Assembly (NCBI GenBank): GCA_947632235.1
Contig: CANROO010000002.1
Span: 1-43,099 of the forward strand
Direction: 5' to 3'
DNA length: 43,099 nucleotides
Source: an uncultured Clostridia bacterium
GTDB taxonomy: Bacteria; Bacillota; Clostridia; Lachnospirales; CAG-274
Under the pieces are notes generated by a model. That model saw only the letters and a program-made list of their open reading frames with translations, was not told where the DNA came from and did not search any database. The translations under genes were made by a program, and so were the position numbers. Of this stretch, positions 9,759 through 18,009 are shown piece after piece (position 1 is the first letter of the stretch; every line of letters starts with the position of its first letter).

Positions 9759-9789
9759 ATAAAAAAGCTAATTAAAAAGGTGGTAAGCT

Positions 9790-10443
9790 ATGAGTAAAGA
9801 CGAGAACGAAAAAATATCTCTTGCCGTTGTAAAAAGGCTTCCCAGATATTACAGATATTTAGGCGATCTTCTGGAGCACGGCATAACCAGGATATCCTCC
9901 GGAGACCTCAGCAAAAAAATGGGCGTTACAGCCTCGCAGATAAGGCAGGACCTCAATAAATTCGGATGCTTCGGTCAGAGGGGCTACGGCTACAATGTAG
10001 AAATGCTCTATGACGAGATCAAAAAAATATTAGGACTTGACAGAGAATATAATATGATAATAATAGGAGCGGGCAATCTGGGTCAGGCTCTTGCCAACTA
10101 TCCCAACTTCAGAAAAAGAGGCTTCAAGTTCATAGGTGCCTTCGATAAAAACCCCGACATCGTGGGCAAGACGGCAGGCGATGTAGTTATAATGGACATA
10201 TCGGAGCTGGAGCCGTTTTTGAAGGAAAACAGAGTCGACATTGCGGTGCTTTCAATACCCAAGTACAACGCCCCCAAAATATCCCCCATACTTGTTGAAA
10301 ACGGCGTGAGAGGAATATGGAATTTTTCGCATATCGACCTCAATACCCCCGACAATGTGGTGGTGGAAAACGCTCACCTCACCGAAAGCGTAATGACCCT
10401 TTCGTATAAGCTGAGCGAGCTTGAAAAGAATAATAAGGAATGA
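9790..10443 (+). CDS. rex: Redox-sensing transcriptional repressor Rex
   Basis: 217 aa; LPRYYRYLGDLLEHGITRISSGDLSKKMGVTASQIRQDLNKFGCFGQRGYGYNV and NAD-binding GAGNLGQALANY. Confidence 0.96.
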   Translation: MSKDENEKISLAVVKRLPRYYRYLGDLLEHGITRISSGDLSKKMGVTASQIRQDLNKFGCFGQRGYGYNVEMLYDEIKKILGLDREYNMIIIGAGNLGQALANYPNFRKRGFKFIGAFDKNPDIVGKTAGDVVIMDISELEPFLKENRVDIAVLSIPKYNAPKISPILVENGVRGIWNFSHIDLNTPDNVVVENAHLTESVMTLSYKLSELEKNNKE

Positions 10444-10454
10444 TGAAATATGAT

Positions 10455-10480
10455 AAAAGGGTATCTCGGTACCTTTTTTT
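10455..10480 (+). terminator. Rho-independent terminator after rex
   Basis: AAAAGGGTA TCTCGG TACCTTTTTTT stem-loop with T-run. Confidence 0.75.
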
Positions 10481-10546
10481 CAGAGTGTCGCATTATATCG
10501 GCTGAAACCGGTATGACGGAAATTATATAAATAATTGCAAAATATA

Positions 10547-10575
10547 TTGACATATTTGATTGAATTTAGTATAAT
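10547..10575 (+). promoter_or_regulatory. SigA-type promoter of candidate type III TA unit
   Basis: TTGACA (10547-10552), 17-bp spacer, TATAAT (10570-10575). Confidence 0.82.
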
Positions 10576-10582
10576 ATAAATG

Positions 10583-10775
10583 AGGAAAAAAGTTATGTTT
10601 TCTCCGTCTTCGTTTTAATCTTCTAAAGAAGATTGTTTCGTAGGATAGCGAAACGTTAATTAAAAAAATATCCCAACGGAAGACTGGTTCGTAGAGCCAC
10701 GAGCAGGGTAAACAAAAAAAAGCTCATAAAGAAGACGTCAGAAGCTCCTGCATATTGTGGGAGCTTTTATTATAT
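10583..10775 (+). ncRNA. Candidate type III antitoxin RNA with degenerate tandem repeats and terminator
   Basis: Lies between a perfect promoter and a ToxN-like gene; GAAGAYTGKTTCGTAG-type units at 10628, 10679 and (partial) 10731, i.e. 51- and 52-nt period; A7/A8 tracts at 10662-10668 and 10714-10721; ends at the 10742-10766 hairpin. Confidence 0.66.
10742..10775 (+). terminator. Hairpin/terminator between antitoxin RNA and toxin
   Basis: AAGCTCC ... GGAGCTT stem followed by TTATTATATTAT. Confidence 0.65.
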
Positions 10776-10798
10776 TATATGCGGTCGGAGGAAATATT

Positions 10799-11275
10799 TT
10801 GAAGATTTGTCATTTGTCAAAACAATTTTATAATGATTATCCAAGCGATCAATTTCCCGAAATGCTTTTAAAAGAGTACAGACCTTATATACAAGTTTTA
10901 ACCACGGTAAATGGGTTGACTTTTGCTGTCCCTTTGAGGTCTAACATATCACATGATAAAGATGTTTTATGGACAGATAAAGCAGCAAAATGCGGATTGG
11001 ATTTTACTAAAGCAATACCTATATTAAAATCGGCTTATGTTGATAATAAAAGGATCGTTATCAGACCAAAGGAATTTCAAAAACTGGTTGGTAAAGACAG
11101 AATTATACAGCAGAAGATGGAAAAATGTATAAAGAATTACAAAAAAGCAAAATCCCAATCCGATATTTTACATAATGCCAAATATTGTGATTTTTCTACT
11201 CTGAAATATTTTGAAAGTGAAATTTATACCACAGAGGAGCTTGCGGTAATGTATGCGGCTTCTACAAATGAATAG
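10799..11275 (+). CDS. Type III toxin-antitoxin endoribonuclease toxin, ToxN/TenpN/CptN-like
   Basis: TTG start 7 nt after GGAGG; 158 aa; KICHLSKQFYNDYP, YRPYIQVLTTVNGLTFAVPLRSNISH, CGLDFTKAIPI, IRPKEFQKLVGKDRIIQQKMEKCIKNYKKA, YCDFSTLKYFESEIY match recalled TenpN/CptN sequence style; AT-rich relative to neighbours. Confidence 0.75.
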   Translation: MKICHLSKQFYNDYPSDQFPEMLLKEYRPYIQVLTTVNGLTFAVPLRSNISHDKDVLWTDKAAKCGLDFTKAIPILKSAYVDNKRIVIRPKEFQKLVGKDRIIQQKMEKCIKNYKKAKSQSDILHNAKYCDFSTLKYFESEIYTTEELAVMYAASTNE

Positions 11276-11293
11276 CCTTAAATAACAAACCAA

Positions 11294-11330
11294 TATCCGG
11301 AAGTTGGCATAGCCTACATCCGGATTTTTT
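11294..11330 (+). terminator. Rho-independent terminator after toxin
   Basis: ATCCGG-AAGTT-GGC-ATA-GCC-TACAT-CCGGAT followed by TTTTT. Confidence 0.78.
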
Positions 11331-11462
11331 ACTGCGCACAGCGTTTATAATATTAAATAGTCGCATATTCCCTCCTCTCCAACCTTAATAGTTTTGTTAT
11401 TGTAAAACCGTTCACATTATGGTATACTTAGTATAGATTACTATGCAAAGGCAGGTATATAT

Positions 11463-13295
11463 ATGGATAAATCAAAAAAAAGCGCGCTCACGGGCTCGGA
11501 CAAGCTTATGGGCATATTTCTTATAATAGTCGTATCACTCATTCCCTTTGTGTGCAAGCTCAACGCAGTGAGCATAAGCGCGGAGGAATACGGAGTTATA
11601 CGCTCGGCGCAGGCTGTGAATGACATTTTTTCATACTGCAAGTCTGTGTTTATACTCACAATGGGCGTTATAATAACCGTGTTTATGGCGTTTCAGATAT
11701 TGAGCGAGGACGGCTTTACGATCAATTTCAAATCAAAGCCGGTCATTATGGCAGGCATATTGCTTTTTCTTTCGCTTTTATCCTGTCTTTTTTCATCCGA
11801 AAAGCAGACTGCCTTTTTCGGTGTTTCGGAGAGATATGAGGGCCTTTTCGTGTGGGTCTGCTACATGGTCTTCATGATAGTTGCCATGGCATTTTCGTCC
11901 GAGAGAAAACGCTTTGACTTTCTTATGTGGGGCTTTGTGCTCTCCGCGGTGCTCTTGGGCGGTGTAGGCATACTTCAGTTTTTTGGCTATAATATATTTT
12001 CTACGGAATGGTTCAGCAAGCTTGTGATGGGGAGCAAATACAGCGGTTCGCCCATGAGGATAAAGTTCGATTCCGTTTTTGCGACCTTATATAATCCTAA
12101 CTGTGCCGGCATGTACTTCGGTATGATGTTTTCATTCTTTGCCGTGCTTGCCGTGCTCATGCCCCTTAAAAGCAGGCTTAAGTGGCTCTTTGCCGTTTTG
12201 GCGGCCGTGCTCTGCCTTTGCGTTGTCGGCTCCGATTCCGTGGGCGGACTTTTGGGCGTTGTGCTCGGCATAGGCTTTTCGGCAGCCGTATGCACGATTT
12301 ATTATATATTTGTGCGGAAGAGCAAAAAAACAGCCGCGGCGGCGCTCTGCGTCATCGCCGCCGGAGTAGTTGGACTCATAGTCTTCCTCAATTCAAACGC
12401 GGTGATAGTGCAGAAAATAAATATAATATATAATGCCGTTAAAAACGGAGAGGGTCTTGACTATACGGCAAGCTTCTATGAGGATGTAAAAATAGACGGC
12501 ATGAAGGGAATAATAGTAACTAAGGACGGAGAATTTGCCGTTGATTACGCGGGCGAAGCGTCACAGCTCATGCACAACGGCAGAGTGCTGGAGCCCGTGT
12601 CGGAGGAGGTCAACGAAAACGGCAGAAGCTATGTATATAACGAGTCTGGCGTAAGGTGGACAATGCTAATAAAAAGCGATGATGACGGAGAATATGCCGA
12701 AATAAAGGGCGCAGACGCTCAGGGTACCGAGACCTCCTTCATATTCGGCGAATATGAGGGCAGGCTTGTGTTCATGGATAAGTTTAAAAATCCCGTTGAT
12801 ATAGATACGCCTGCCGAGAGTGTAGGCTTTGAGGGCATTGAAAGGCTGGGCTCCAACAGAGGCTATATATGGTCAAGGAGCATACCGCTTCTTAAAAAGA
12901 ATATAATAATAGGCGCAGGTGCGGACAACTTTGTGTTTGAATTTCCGCAGAACGATGTCATAAGCAAGCTCAGATTTCTGGGCAATCCCTATGTCATAGT
13001 GGACAAGCCCCACAATATGTTCCTGCAGACAGGCATAAACACGGGCGTTTTGTCGCTTGCTGTCATGCTTGCGCTCTTTGCGCTCTATTTTGTAACGGCT
13101 GTAAGGTCCGTTATGCGCGGAGGCAGTCAGAGCCTCACGGCAATAAGGCTTGCATTTCTGGCAGGCATAACGGCTTATATGGCGGCAGGGCTCACAACGG
13201 ACAGCGTTGTTTCCGTTGCCCCCGTTTTCTGGACGATGCTCGGCGCAGGCTTCGGCGTGAATATGATAGACGAGGGCGCAGAGCAGGATCAATAA
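11463..13295 (+). CDS. O-antigen ligase/polymerase (Wzy/WaaL)-like membrane protein
   Basis: 610 aa, many TM segments, large extracytoplasmic loop, GAGADNFVFEFPQ...DKPHNMFLQTGINTGVLSL motif typical of O-antigen ligase family. Confidence 0.85.
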   Translation: MDKSKKSALTGSDKLMGIFLIIVVSLIPFVCKLNAVSISAEEYGVIRSAQAVNDIFSYCKSVFILTMGVIITVFMAFQILSEDGFTINFKSKPVIMAGILLFLSLLSCLFSSEKQTAFFGVSERYEGLFVWVCYMVFMIVAMAFSSERKRFDFLMWGFVLSAVLLGGVGILQFFGYNIFSTEWFSKLVMGSKYSGSPMRIKFDSVFATLYNPNCAGMYFGMMFSFFAVLAVLMPLKSRLKWLFAVLAAVLCLCVVGSDSVGGLLGVVLGIGFSAAVCTIYYIFVRKSKKTAAAALCVIAAGVVGLIVFLNSNAVIVQKINIIYNAVKNGEGLDYTASFYEDVKIDGMKGIIVTKDGEFAVDYAGEASQLMHNGRVLEPVSEEVNENGRSYVYNESGVRWTMLIKSDDDGEYAEIKGADAQGTETSFIFGEYEGRLVFMDKFKNPVDIDTPAESVGFEGIERLGSNRGYIWSRSIPLLKKNIIIGAGADNFVFEFPQNDVISKLRFLGNPYVIVDKPHNMFLQTGINTGVLSLAVMLALFALYFVTAVRSVMRGGSQSLTAIRLAFLAGITAYMAAGLTTDSVVSVAPVFWTMLGAGFGVNMIDEGAEQDQ

Positions 13296-13317
13296 TTGTT
13301 GTTTTTGGAGGTAGGTC

Positions 13318-14820
13318 ATGGTTAAGCTTTCGGCAATGGCAAGAGAACAGCGCAACAAAATGCTTCTCTATGTACTGCTTGATATAGTACTTATAAATAT
13401 TTCTATAATAATGGCCGTGTGCCTTTGGTACGGCGGTACCATACCCGGCATACCGGGCGGAAAGGGAATGCTCATACCGCCCGAGGTGTGGGAATGGTAT
13501 AAGTACACATTTATATTCGTATCACCGCTTTGTCTTGTTGTATACGGTCTTTTCAGATTTTATTCCAATTTGTGGAAATATGCCACAATAGACGATATGT
13601 ACAAGATAATTGTGGCAAATACGATCATTTTTACCGCAGTATACGGTTATTATTACTATATAGTCGCAAATATAGTAGATATAGAGCTTCCCAGAAGAAT
13701 GCTCATTGTGGCGTGGATAATAAGCATTATATTCTTTATATTTTCGCGCTCGGGCTATCGCTTTGTAAAAAGGCTTTTCATAAACATAGAGCATACTCTT
13801 GAAAAAAAGAGCGGAAGAAAGCGCGTGCTTGTGATAGGCGCAGGCTATGCGGGCTATAATGTGGTTAGGAGCATAATAAACGCCGAGCGGGGCTATGAAA
13901 ACAGACAGGCAGTCATAGTGGTGGATGACGACTACAGCAAGAACAACACCAACATTATGGGCATAAGGGTAACGCACAATATAGAAAATGTGCCCAGGCT
14001 ATGCAGGGAATATGAGATAGAGGAGATAATAGTTGCCATTCCCTCCGCATCCAATGCACAGATGAACAGGATAATGGACTGCTGTACAAGGACGGACTGC
14101 GTTTTAAAGATGATACCGCCCATGAGCGATGTTTCGGACGGCGGATATCAGAGGCTGAGGAATGTAAACATAACAGACCTTCTTTTCAGGGATGAGGTCT
14201 CCATAGATATAGGCAGTATTTCGGGATATATAAAGGACAGAACTGTCCTAGTTACGGGAGGCGGAGGCTCCATAGGCTCGGAGCTTTGCAGGCAGATAGT
14301 TAAGTTTGAGCCAAAGCGCCTTATCATTTTCGATGTGTATGAAAATAACGCCTACGAGCTTTACAACGAGCTTAAGGACAGATATGAAAAAACGGAGATA
14401 ATTGTGCGCATAGGCTCCGTGAGGGATATGAACTGCGTTGAAAGAGTGTTTGAGGAATATAAGCCCCATGTTGTTTTCCACGCGGCGGCGCATAAGCATG
14501 TTCCGCTCATGGAATATGTCCCTGCGGAGGCCGTAAAGAACAATGTTTTCGGTAGTCTCAATGTGGCAAGGTGCGCGGATAAATACGGAGCGGAGCGCTT
14601 CGTTCTGCTCTCCACGGACAAGGCTGTCAATCCGCAGAATGTAATGGGCGCAACAAAGCGCATAACCGAGCTTATTATACAGGAGCTTTCGACCCACAGC
14701 AATACCGCCTTTGTGGCTGTGCGCTTCGGCAATGTGCTCGGAAGCAACGGAAGCGTTATATCGATATTCAAAAATCAGATAAGGCAGGAGGCCCCGTCAC
14801 GGTCACCGATAAGGATATAA
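13318..14820 (+). CDS. Nucleoside-diphosphate sugar epimerase/dehydratase (CapD/WbpM/PglF-like), N-terminal part, frameshifted
   Basis: N-terminal TM region, GAGYAGYNVVRSI, VTGGGGSIGSELCRQI, STDKAVNPQNVMGATKR; frame breaks after IFKNQIRQ. Confidence 0.88.
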   Translation: MVKLSAMAREQRNKMLLYVLLDIVLINISIIMAVCLWYGGTIPGIPGGKGMLIPPEVWEWYKYTFIFVSPLCLVVYGLFRFYSNLWKYATIDDMYKIIVANTIIFTAVYGYYYYIVANIVDIELPRRMLIVAWIISIIFFIFSRSGYRFVKRLFINIEHTLEKKSGRKRVLVIGAGYAGYNVVRSIINAERGYENRQAVIVVDDDYSKNNTNIMGIRVTHNIENVPRLCREYEIEEIIVAIPSASNAQMNRIMDCCTRTDCVLKMIPPMSDVSDGGYQRLRNVNITDLLFRDEVSIDIGSISGYIKDRTVLVTGGGGSIGSELCRQIVKFEPKRLIIFDVYENNAYELYNELKDRYEKTEIIVRIGSVRDMNCVERVFEEYKPHVVFHAAAHKHVPLMEYVPAEAVKNNVFGSLNVARCADKYGAERFVLLSTDKAVNPQNVMGATKRITELIIQELSTHSNTAFVAVRFGNVLGSNGSVISIFKNQIRQEAPSRSPIRI

Positions 14821-14831
14821 CAAGATTTTTC

Positions 14832-15239
14832 ATGACCATTCCCGAGGCGGCAAGGCTTGTGCTCCAGGCTGCAGGACTTCATGACAGCGGACGCATATAT
14901 GTGCTGGATATGGGCAAGCCCGTCAAGATAGATGAGCTTGCGCGCAATCTTATAAGGCTTTCGGGTTATGCTCCCGACAAGGATATAAAAATAGTGTACA
15001 CGGGCTTAAGACCCGGCGATAAGCTCTACGAGGAGCTTATAATGTCAGAGGAAAAGGAAAATATGAAGCTTGCCTTCGGCAAAAAGATATTTGTCACGGC
15101 TCCCGTGGATATGGACTATGATAAGTTCAGGAAGGATCTGGAAAGACTTTATAAGGCGGCTTATGACGAGCCCGAGAAGGTGCGCTCTATATTAAAGGAA
15201 ATAGTGCCCAATTTCAATGACGGCAGTGAAAATGCTTAA
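14832..15239 (+). CDS. C-terminal part of the same CapD/WbpM-like protein, in another frame
   Basis: MTIPEAARLVLQA...GRIYVLDMGKPVKIDELARNLI...GLRPGDKLYEEL is the canonical CapD C-terminus; inserting one G near 14786-14791 restores QGGPVTVTDKDITRFFMTIPEAARL. Confidence 0.85.
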   Translation: MTIPEAARLVLQAAGLHDSGRIYVLDMGKPVKIDELARNLIRLSGYAPDKDIKIVYTGLRPGDKLYEELIMSEEKENMKLAFGKKIFVTAPVDMDYDKFRKDLERLYKAAYDEPEKVRSILKEIVPNFNDGSENA

Positions 15240-15256
15240 AGAGGGAGAACGGTTTT

Positions 15257-15865
15257 ATGTACAGGGTTTTGAAGAGGCTTCTGGATATTGTGCTCAGCTT
15301 CATGGCTATATGCGGTCTGAGCTGGCTTTTTGTCATAATTGCCCTGTGCATAAGGCTTGAGGACGGAGGCGGAGTCATATTCAAGCAGAGGAGGATAGGC
15401 AGGGATAAAAAGGAATTTTATATCTATAAATTCCGCACAATGAAGCTCAATACTCCCAAGGATGTGCCTACCCACCTTCTTGAGGACCCTCAGAGCTATA
15501 TAACAAAGACAGGAAAATTTCTGCGAAAATCAAGCCTTGACGAGATACCTCAGCTTTTCAATATTTTGAAGGGCGATATGAGCATAGTAGGCCCAAGACC
15601 TGCTTTGTGGAATCAGTATGACCTCATATCGGAACGCGATAAAAACGGCGCAAATGCGCTTACTCCGGGGCTTACGGGCTGGGCGCAGGTCAACGGCAGA
15701 GACGAGCTTCCCATAGAAATAAAAGCCCGCTATGACGGGGAATATGTAAAGAGGATTAGTCTTTTTTTCGATATATATATCATTCTTAAGACCGTAGTGT
15801 CGGTGTTCAAAGCCGACGGTGTTAAGGAGGGCGCGGATGAAAGTAATACTGACGGGAAAAAATAG
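15257..15865 (+). CDS. Bacterial sugar transferase (undecaprenyl-phosphate sugar phosphotransferase type)
   Basis: 202 aa; YRVLKRLLDIVLS, KQRRIGRDKKEFYIYKFRTMK, FLRKSSLDEIPQLFNILKGDMSIVGPRPAL, TGWAQVNGRDELP. Confidence 0.93.
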   Translation: MYRVLKRLLDIVLSFMAICGLSWLFVIIALCIRLEDGGGVIFKQRRIGRDKKEFYIYKFRTMKLNTPKDVPTHLLEDPQSYITKTGKFLRKSSLDEIPQLFNILKGDMSIVGPRPALWNQYDLISERDKNGANALTPGLTGWAQVNGRDELPIEIKARYDGEYVKRISLFFDIYIILKTVVSVFKADGVKEGADESNTDGKK

Positions 15866-16646
15866 CTATATTGCATCCAATATCTGCAGAATGCTCGTAT
15901 CGGCAGGACACAGCGCCGTCTGTGTTTCCGTGAGAAACGGCATTGACGCGTCATATCTCAAGGGTGCTGACACAGTTATACACTGCGCGGCCATAGTGCA
16001 TAAAAAAGAAAAAAAATACGCTTCTCAATATGATACCGTCAATTTTGAATTGACCGTTGAGCTTGCAAAGAAGGCAAAGCAAGAGGGTGTGAGGCACTTT
16101 ATTTTCATTTCCACAATGGCGGTCTACGGCATCGGGGAGGGCGAAATAAAGGCGGATACGCCTCTGTCGCCCGTTACGCTCTACGGCAAAAGCAAGCTTA
16201 AGGCGGAAAACAGCCTTAAGGAGCTCGAAGACGAGAGCTTCGGCATAAGCATTGTCCGTCCGCCCATGGTATACGGCAGGGGCTGTCCCGGAAACTACGG
16301 AAGACTGTCAAGGCTTTCGCACATTCTGCCCGTAATACCGCTCACGGATGGCAAAAAAAGCTTTATTTATATCGAAAATTTGGCACATTTTATCACTGAT
16401 TTGACCGAAAAAAGCAATTTCGGCACATTTATGCCTATGGACGGAAGGTATATGTCCGCGTCCGAGCTTATGAAGCTCATATCGGGCAAGCCATACTCCG
16501 CGCTTTTGGGAAGACTTGTCAGCCTCATACCCCTTGCGGTGTTCAGAAAGATGTTCGCTCCGCTGTGGTATTCGGAGGATACGGCGAGCATGTGCGGTCA
16601 TATTTCCGTTGAAGAGGCCGTTGAAAGAAGCGAGGGCAGAAAATGA
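15837..16646 (+). CDS. NAD-dependent epimerase/dehydratase family protein
   Basis: Start MKVILTGKNSYIASNICRML at 15837; VIHCAAIVHKK, STMAVYG, YGKSKLKAE SDR-type motifs. Confidence 0.87.
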   Translation: MKVILTGKNSYIASNICRMLVSAGHSAVCVSVRNGIDASYLKGADTVIHCAAIVHKKEKKYASQYDTVNFELTVELAKKAKQEGVRHFIFISTMAVYGIGEGEIKADTPLSPVTLYGKSKLKAENSLKELEDESFGISIVRPPMVYGRGCPGNYGRLSRLSHILPVIPLTDGKKSFIYIENLAHFITDLTEKSNFGTFMPMDGRYMSASELMKLISGKPYSALLGRLVSLIPLAVFRKMFAPLWYSEDTASMCGHISVEEAVERSEGRK

Positions 16647-17104
16647 AAATTTATGTAGATGCGGACGCTTGTCCCGTGGTGAGGCAGACGGAAGAAACAG
16701 CGCAGAAATATTCGGTGCCGGTCGTGCTCATATGCGACACCAACCATATGCTGACCTCCGATTACAGCGATATAATAACGGTAGATAAGGGAGCGGACTC
16801 CGCAGATCTTGTGCTTGTGAATCTCTGCTCTAAGGGCGACATAGTTGTAAGTCAGGACTACGGCGTGGCAGCCATGGCGCTTGGCAAGGGCGCTTATCCC
16901 ATTCACCGGAGCGGACGGCTCTATACCGATGAAAATATAGATGAGCTTCTTTTGAAAAGGCATATTGCAAGGACCGCAAGAAGAAGCAGTAAAAAAACTC
17001 ATCTCAGGGGACCTAGAAAACGCACACCGCAGGACGATGAGAGATTTTCACAAAGCCTTGAAGAGCTGATATTGAGGCTTTTGCATTTGAATCGGAAAGA
17101 TTAA
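16643..17104 (+). CDS. YaiI/YqxD family protein (DUF188)
   Basis: 153 aa; MKIYVDADACPVVRQTEETAQKYSVPVVLICDTNHML...VDKGADSADL...VSQDYGVAAMAL; ATGA overlap with upstream gene. Confidence 0.93.
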   Translation: MKIYVDADACPVVRQTEETAQKYSVPVVLICDTNHMLTSDYSDIITVDKGADSADLVLVNLCSKGDIVVSQDYGVAAMALGKGAYPIHRSGRLYTDENIDELLLKRHIARTARRSSKKTHLRGPRKRTPQDDERFSQSLEELILRLLHLNRKD

Positions 17105-17109
17105 TCCGA

Positions 17110-17158
17110 CGATACGAAGTATCGCTTTCCCGTAGGGAAAGTTCTGATACCCGAAGGG
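17110..17158. repeat. Intergenic triple-hairpin element
   Basis: CGATACGAAGTATCG (17110-17124), CTTTCCCGTAGGGAAAG (17125-17141), CCCGAAGGG (17150-17158) back to back. Confidence 0.6.
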
Positions 17159-17197
17159 CGACTGAGGGGGGAAAAAATACAGATAATTAAAGTCAAC

Positions 17198-17584
17198 TTA
17201 CGATTTTTTCGTTTGTCCGGAGGGCTTTTTGAAGCCCTTTTTTATTTCGGCTATGCCCAGCGCAAAGAGGAAAACGCCGAACGCCTTTTTGAGTATATCC
17301 GCCTTTACAAACCACATGAGCGCTCCGCCTGCGAGCGCGCCCAAAAGCCCAGAAAGTATTATGGGTTTTAATATGTCCTTTTCTATTCTGCCGTGCTTTG
17401 CGTGAGTTATGACTGCCACTATCGCCGTAGGTATGAAGTACACAAGATTTATGAGCTGAGCGCTTTTTTGCTCCATGCCCATAAAAATCGTGAGCGCAGG
17501 TATGAGCAGTGTTCCTCCGCCTATGCCCATACCGCTTATTATGCCCGATAAAAAGCCCGTTATTATCATCAGTATCATATTCAT
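17198..17584 (-). CDS. TauE/SafE family half-size membrane protein (second of pair)
   Basis: 128 aa; GFLSGIISGMGIGGGTLLIPALTIFMGMEQKSAQLINLVYFIPTAIVAVITHAK. Confidence 0.88.
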   Translation of the reverse strand: MNMILMIITGFLSGIISGMGIGGGTLLIPALTIFMGMEQKSAQLINLVYFIPTAIVAVITHAKHGRIEKDILKPIILSGLLGALAGGALMWFVKADILKKAFGVFLFALGIAEIKKGFKKPSGQTKKS

Positions 17585-17929
17585 CTACATCACCATTCTT
17601 ATTCCTGCCGCCAGCATGAATCCGCCGAATATTATGTGGAGCCACTTACCCGAAAACCTGCCAAGAAGCTTAGCCCCGGCAAAGCCTCCTGCCACTCCGC
17701 CTATGCTCACCCACAGCACCGTGCTCCATTCTATATCTATGCTGAAAAGATAGACTGCCGCGCTTGCAAGGGAAAGCGGAAGTATGACCGCTATGGCGGT
17801 CGCGTGCGCCTTGTGCTCCTCCACATTCAATAGCCTTTCCAGAGCAGGCACCAGAAGCGTTCCGCCTCCCGCGCCGAAGAAGCCGTTTGCAATGCCCGTT
17901 GCAAGCCCCGTCAACCATGTTTTTTTCAT
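17585..17929 (-). CDS. TauE/SafE family half-size membrane protein (first of pair)
   Basis: Start MKKTWLTGLATGIANGFFGAGGGTLLVPALERLLNVEEHKAHATAIAVILPLS; stop adjoins start of next gene. Confidence 0.88.
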   Translation of the reverse strand: MKKTWLTGLATGIANGFFGAGGGTLLVPALERLLNVEEHKAHATAIAVILPLSLASAAVYLFSIDIEWSTVLWVSIGGVAGGFAGAKLLGRFSGKWLHIIFGGFMLAAGIRMVM

Positions 17930-18009
17930 TCTATCACCCCTTTTATTTTTAGTCCTTTGCATATTATTATTCGTTTAAATATCAATTTTAATTAAAATGA
18001 AATTATGTA

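Noticed and set aside
10757-10798. N-terminal extension MGAFIILYAVGGNI of the toxin ORF
   Set aside because: Lies within the terminator hairpin and upstream of a good RBS; TTG at 10799 is the better start.
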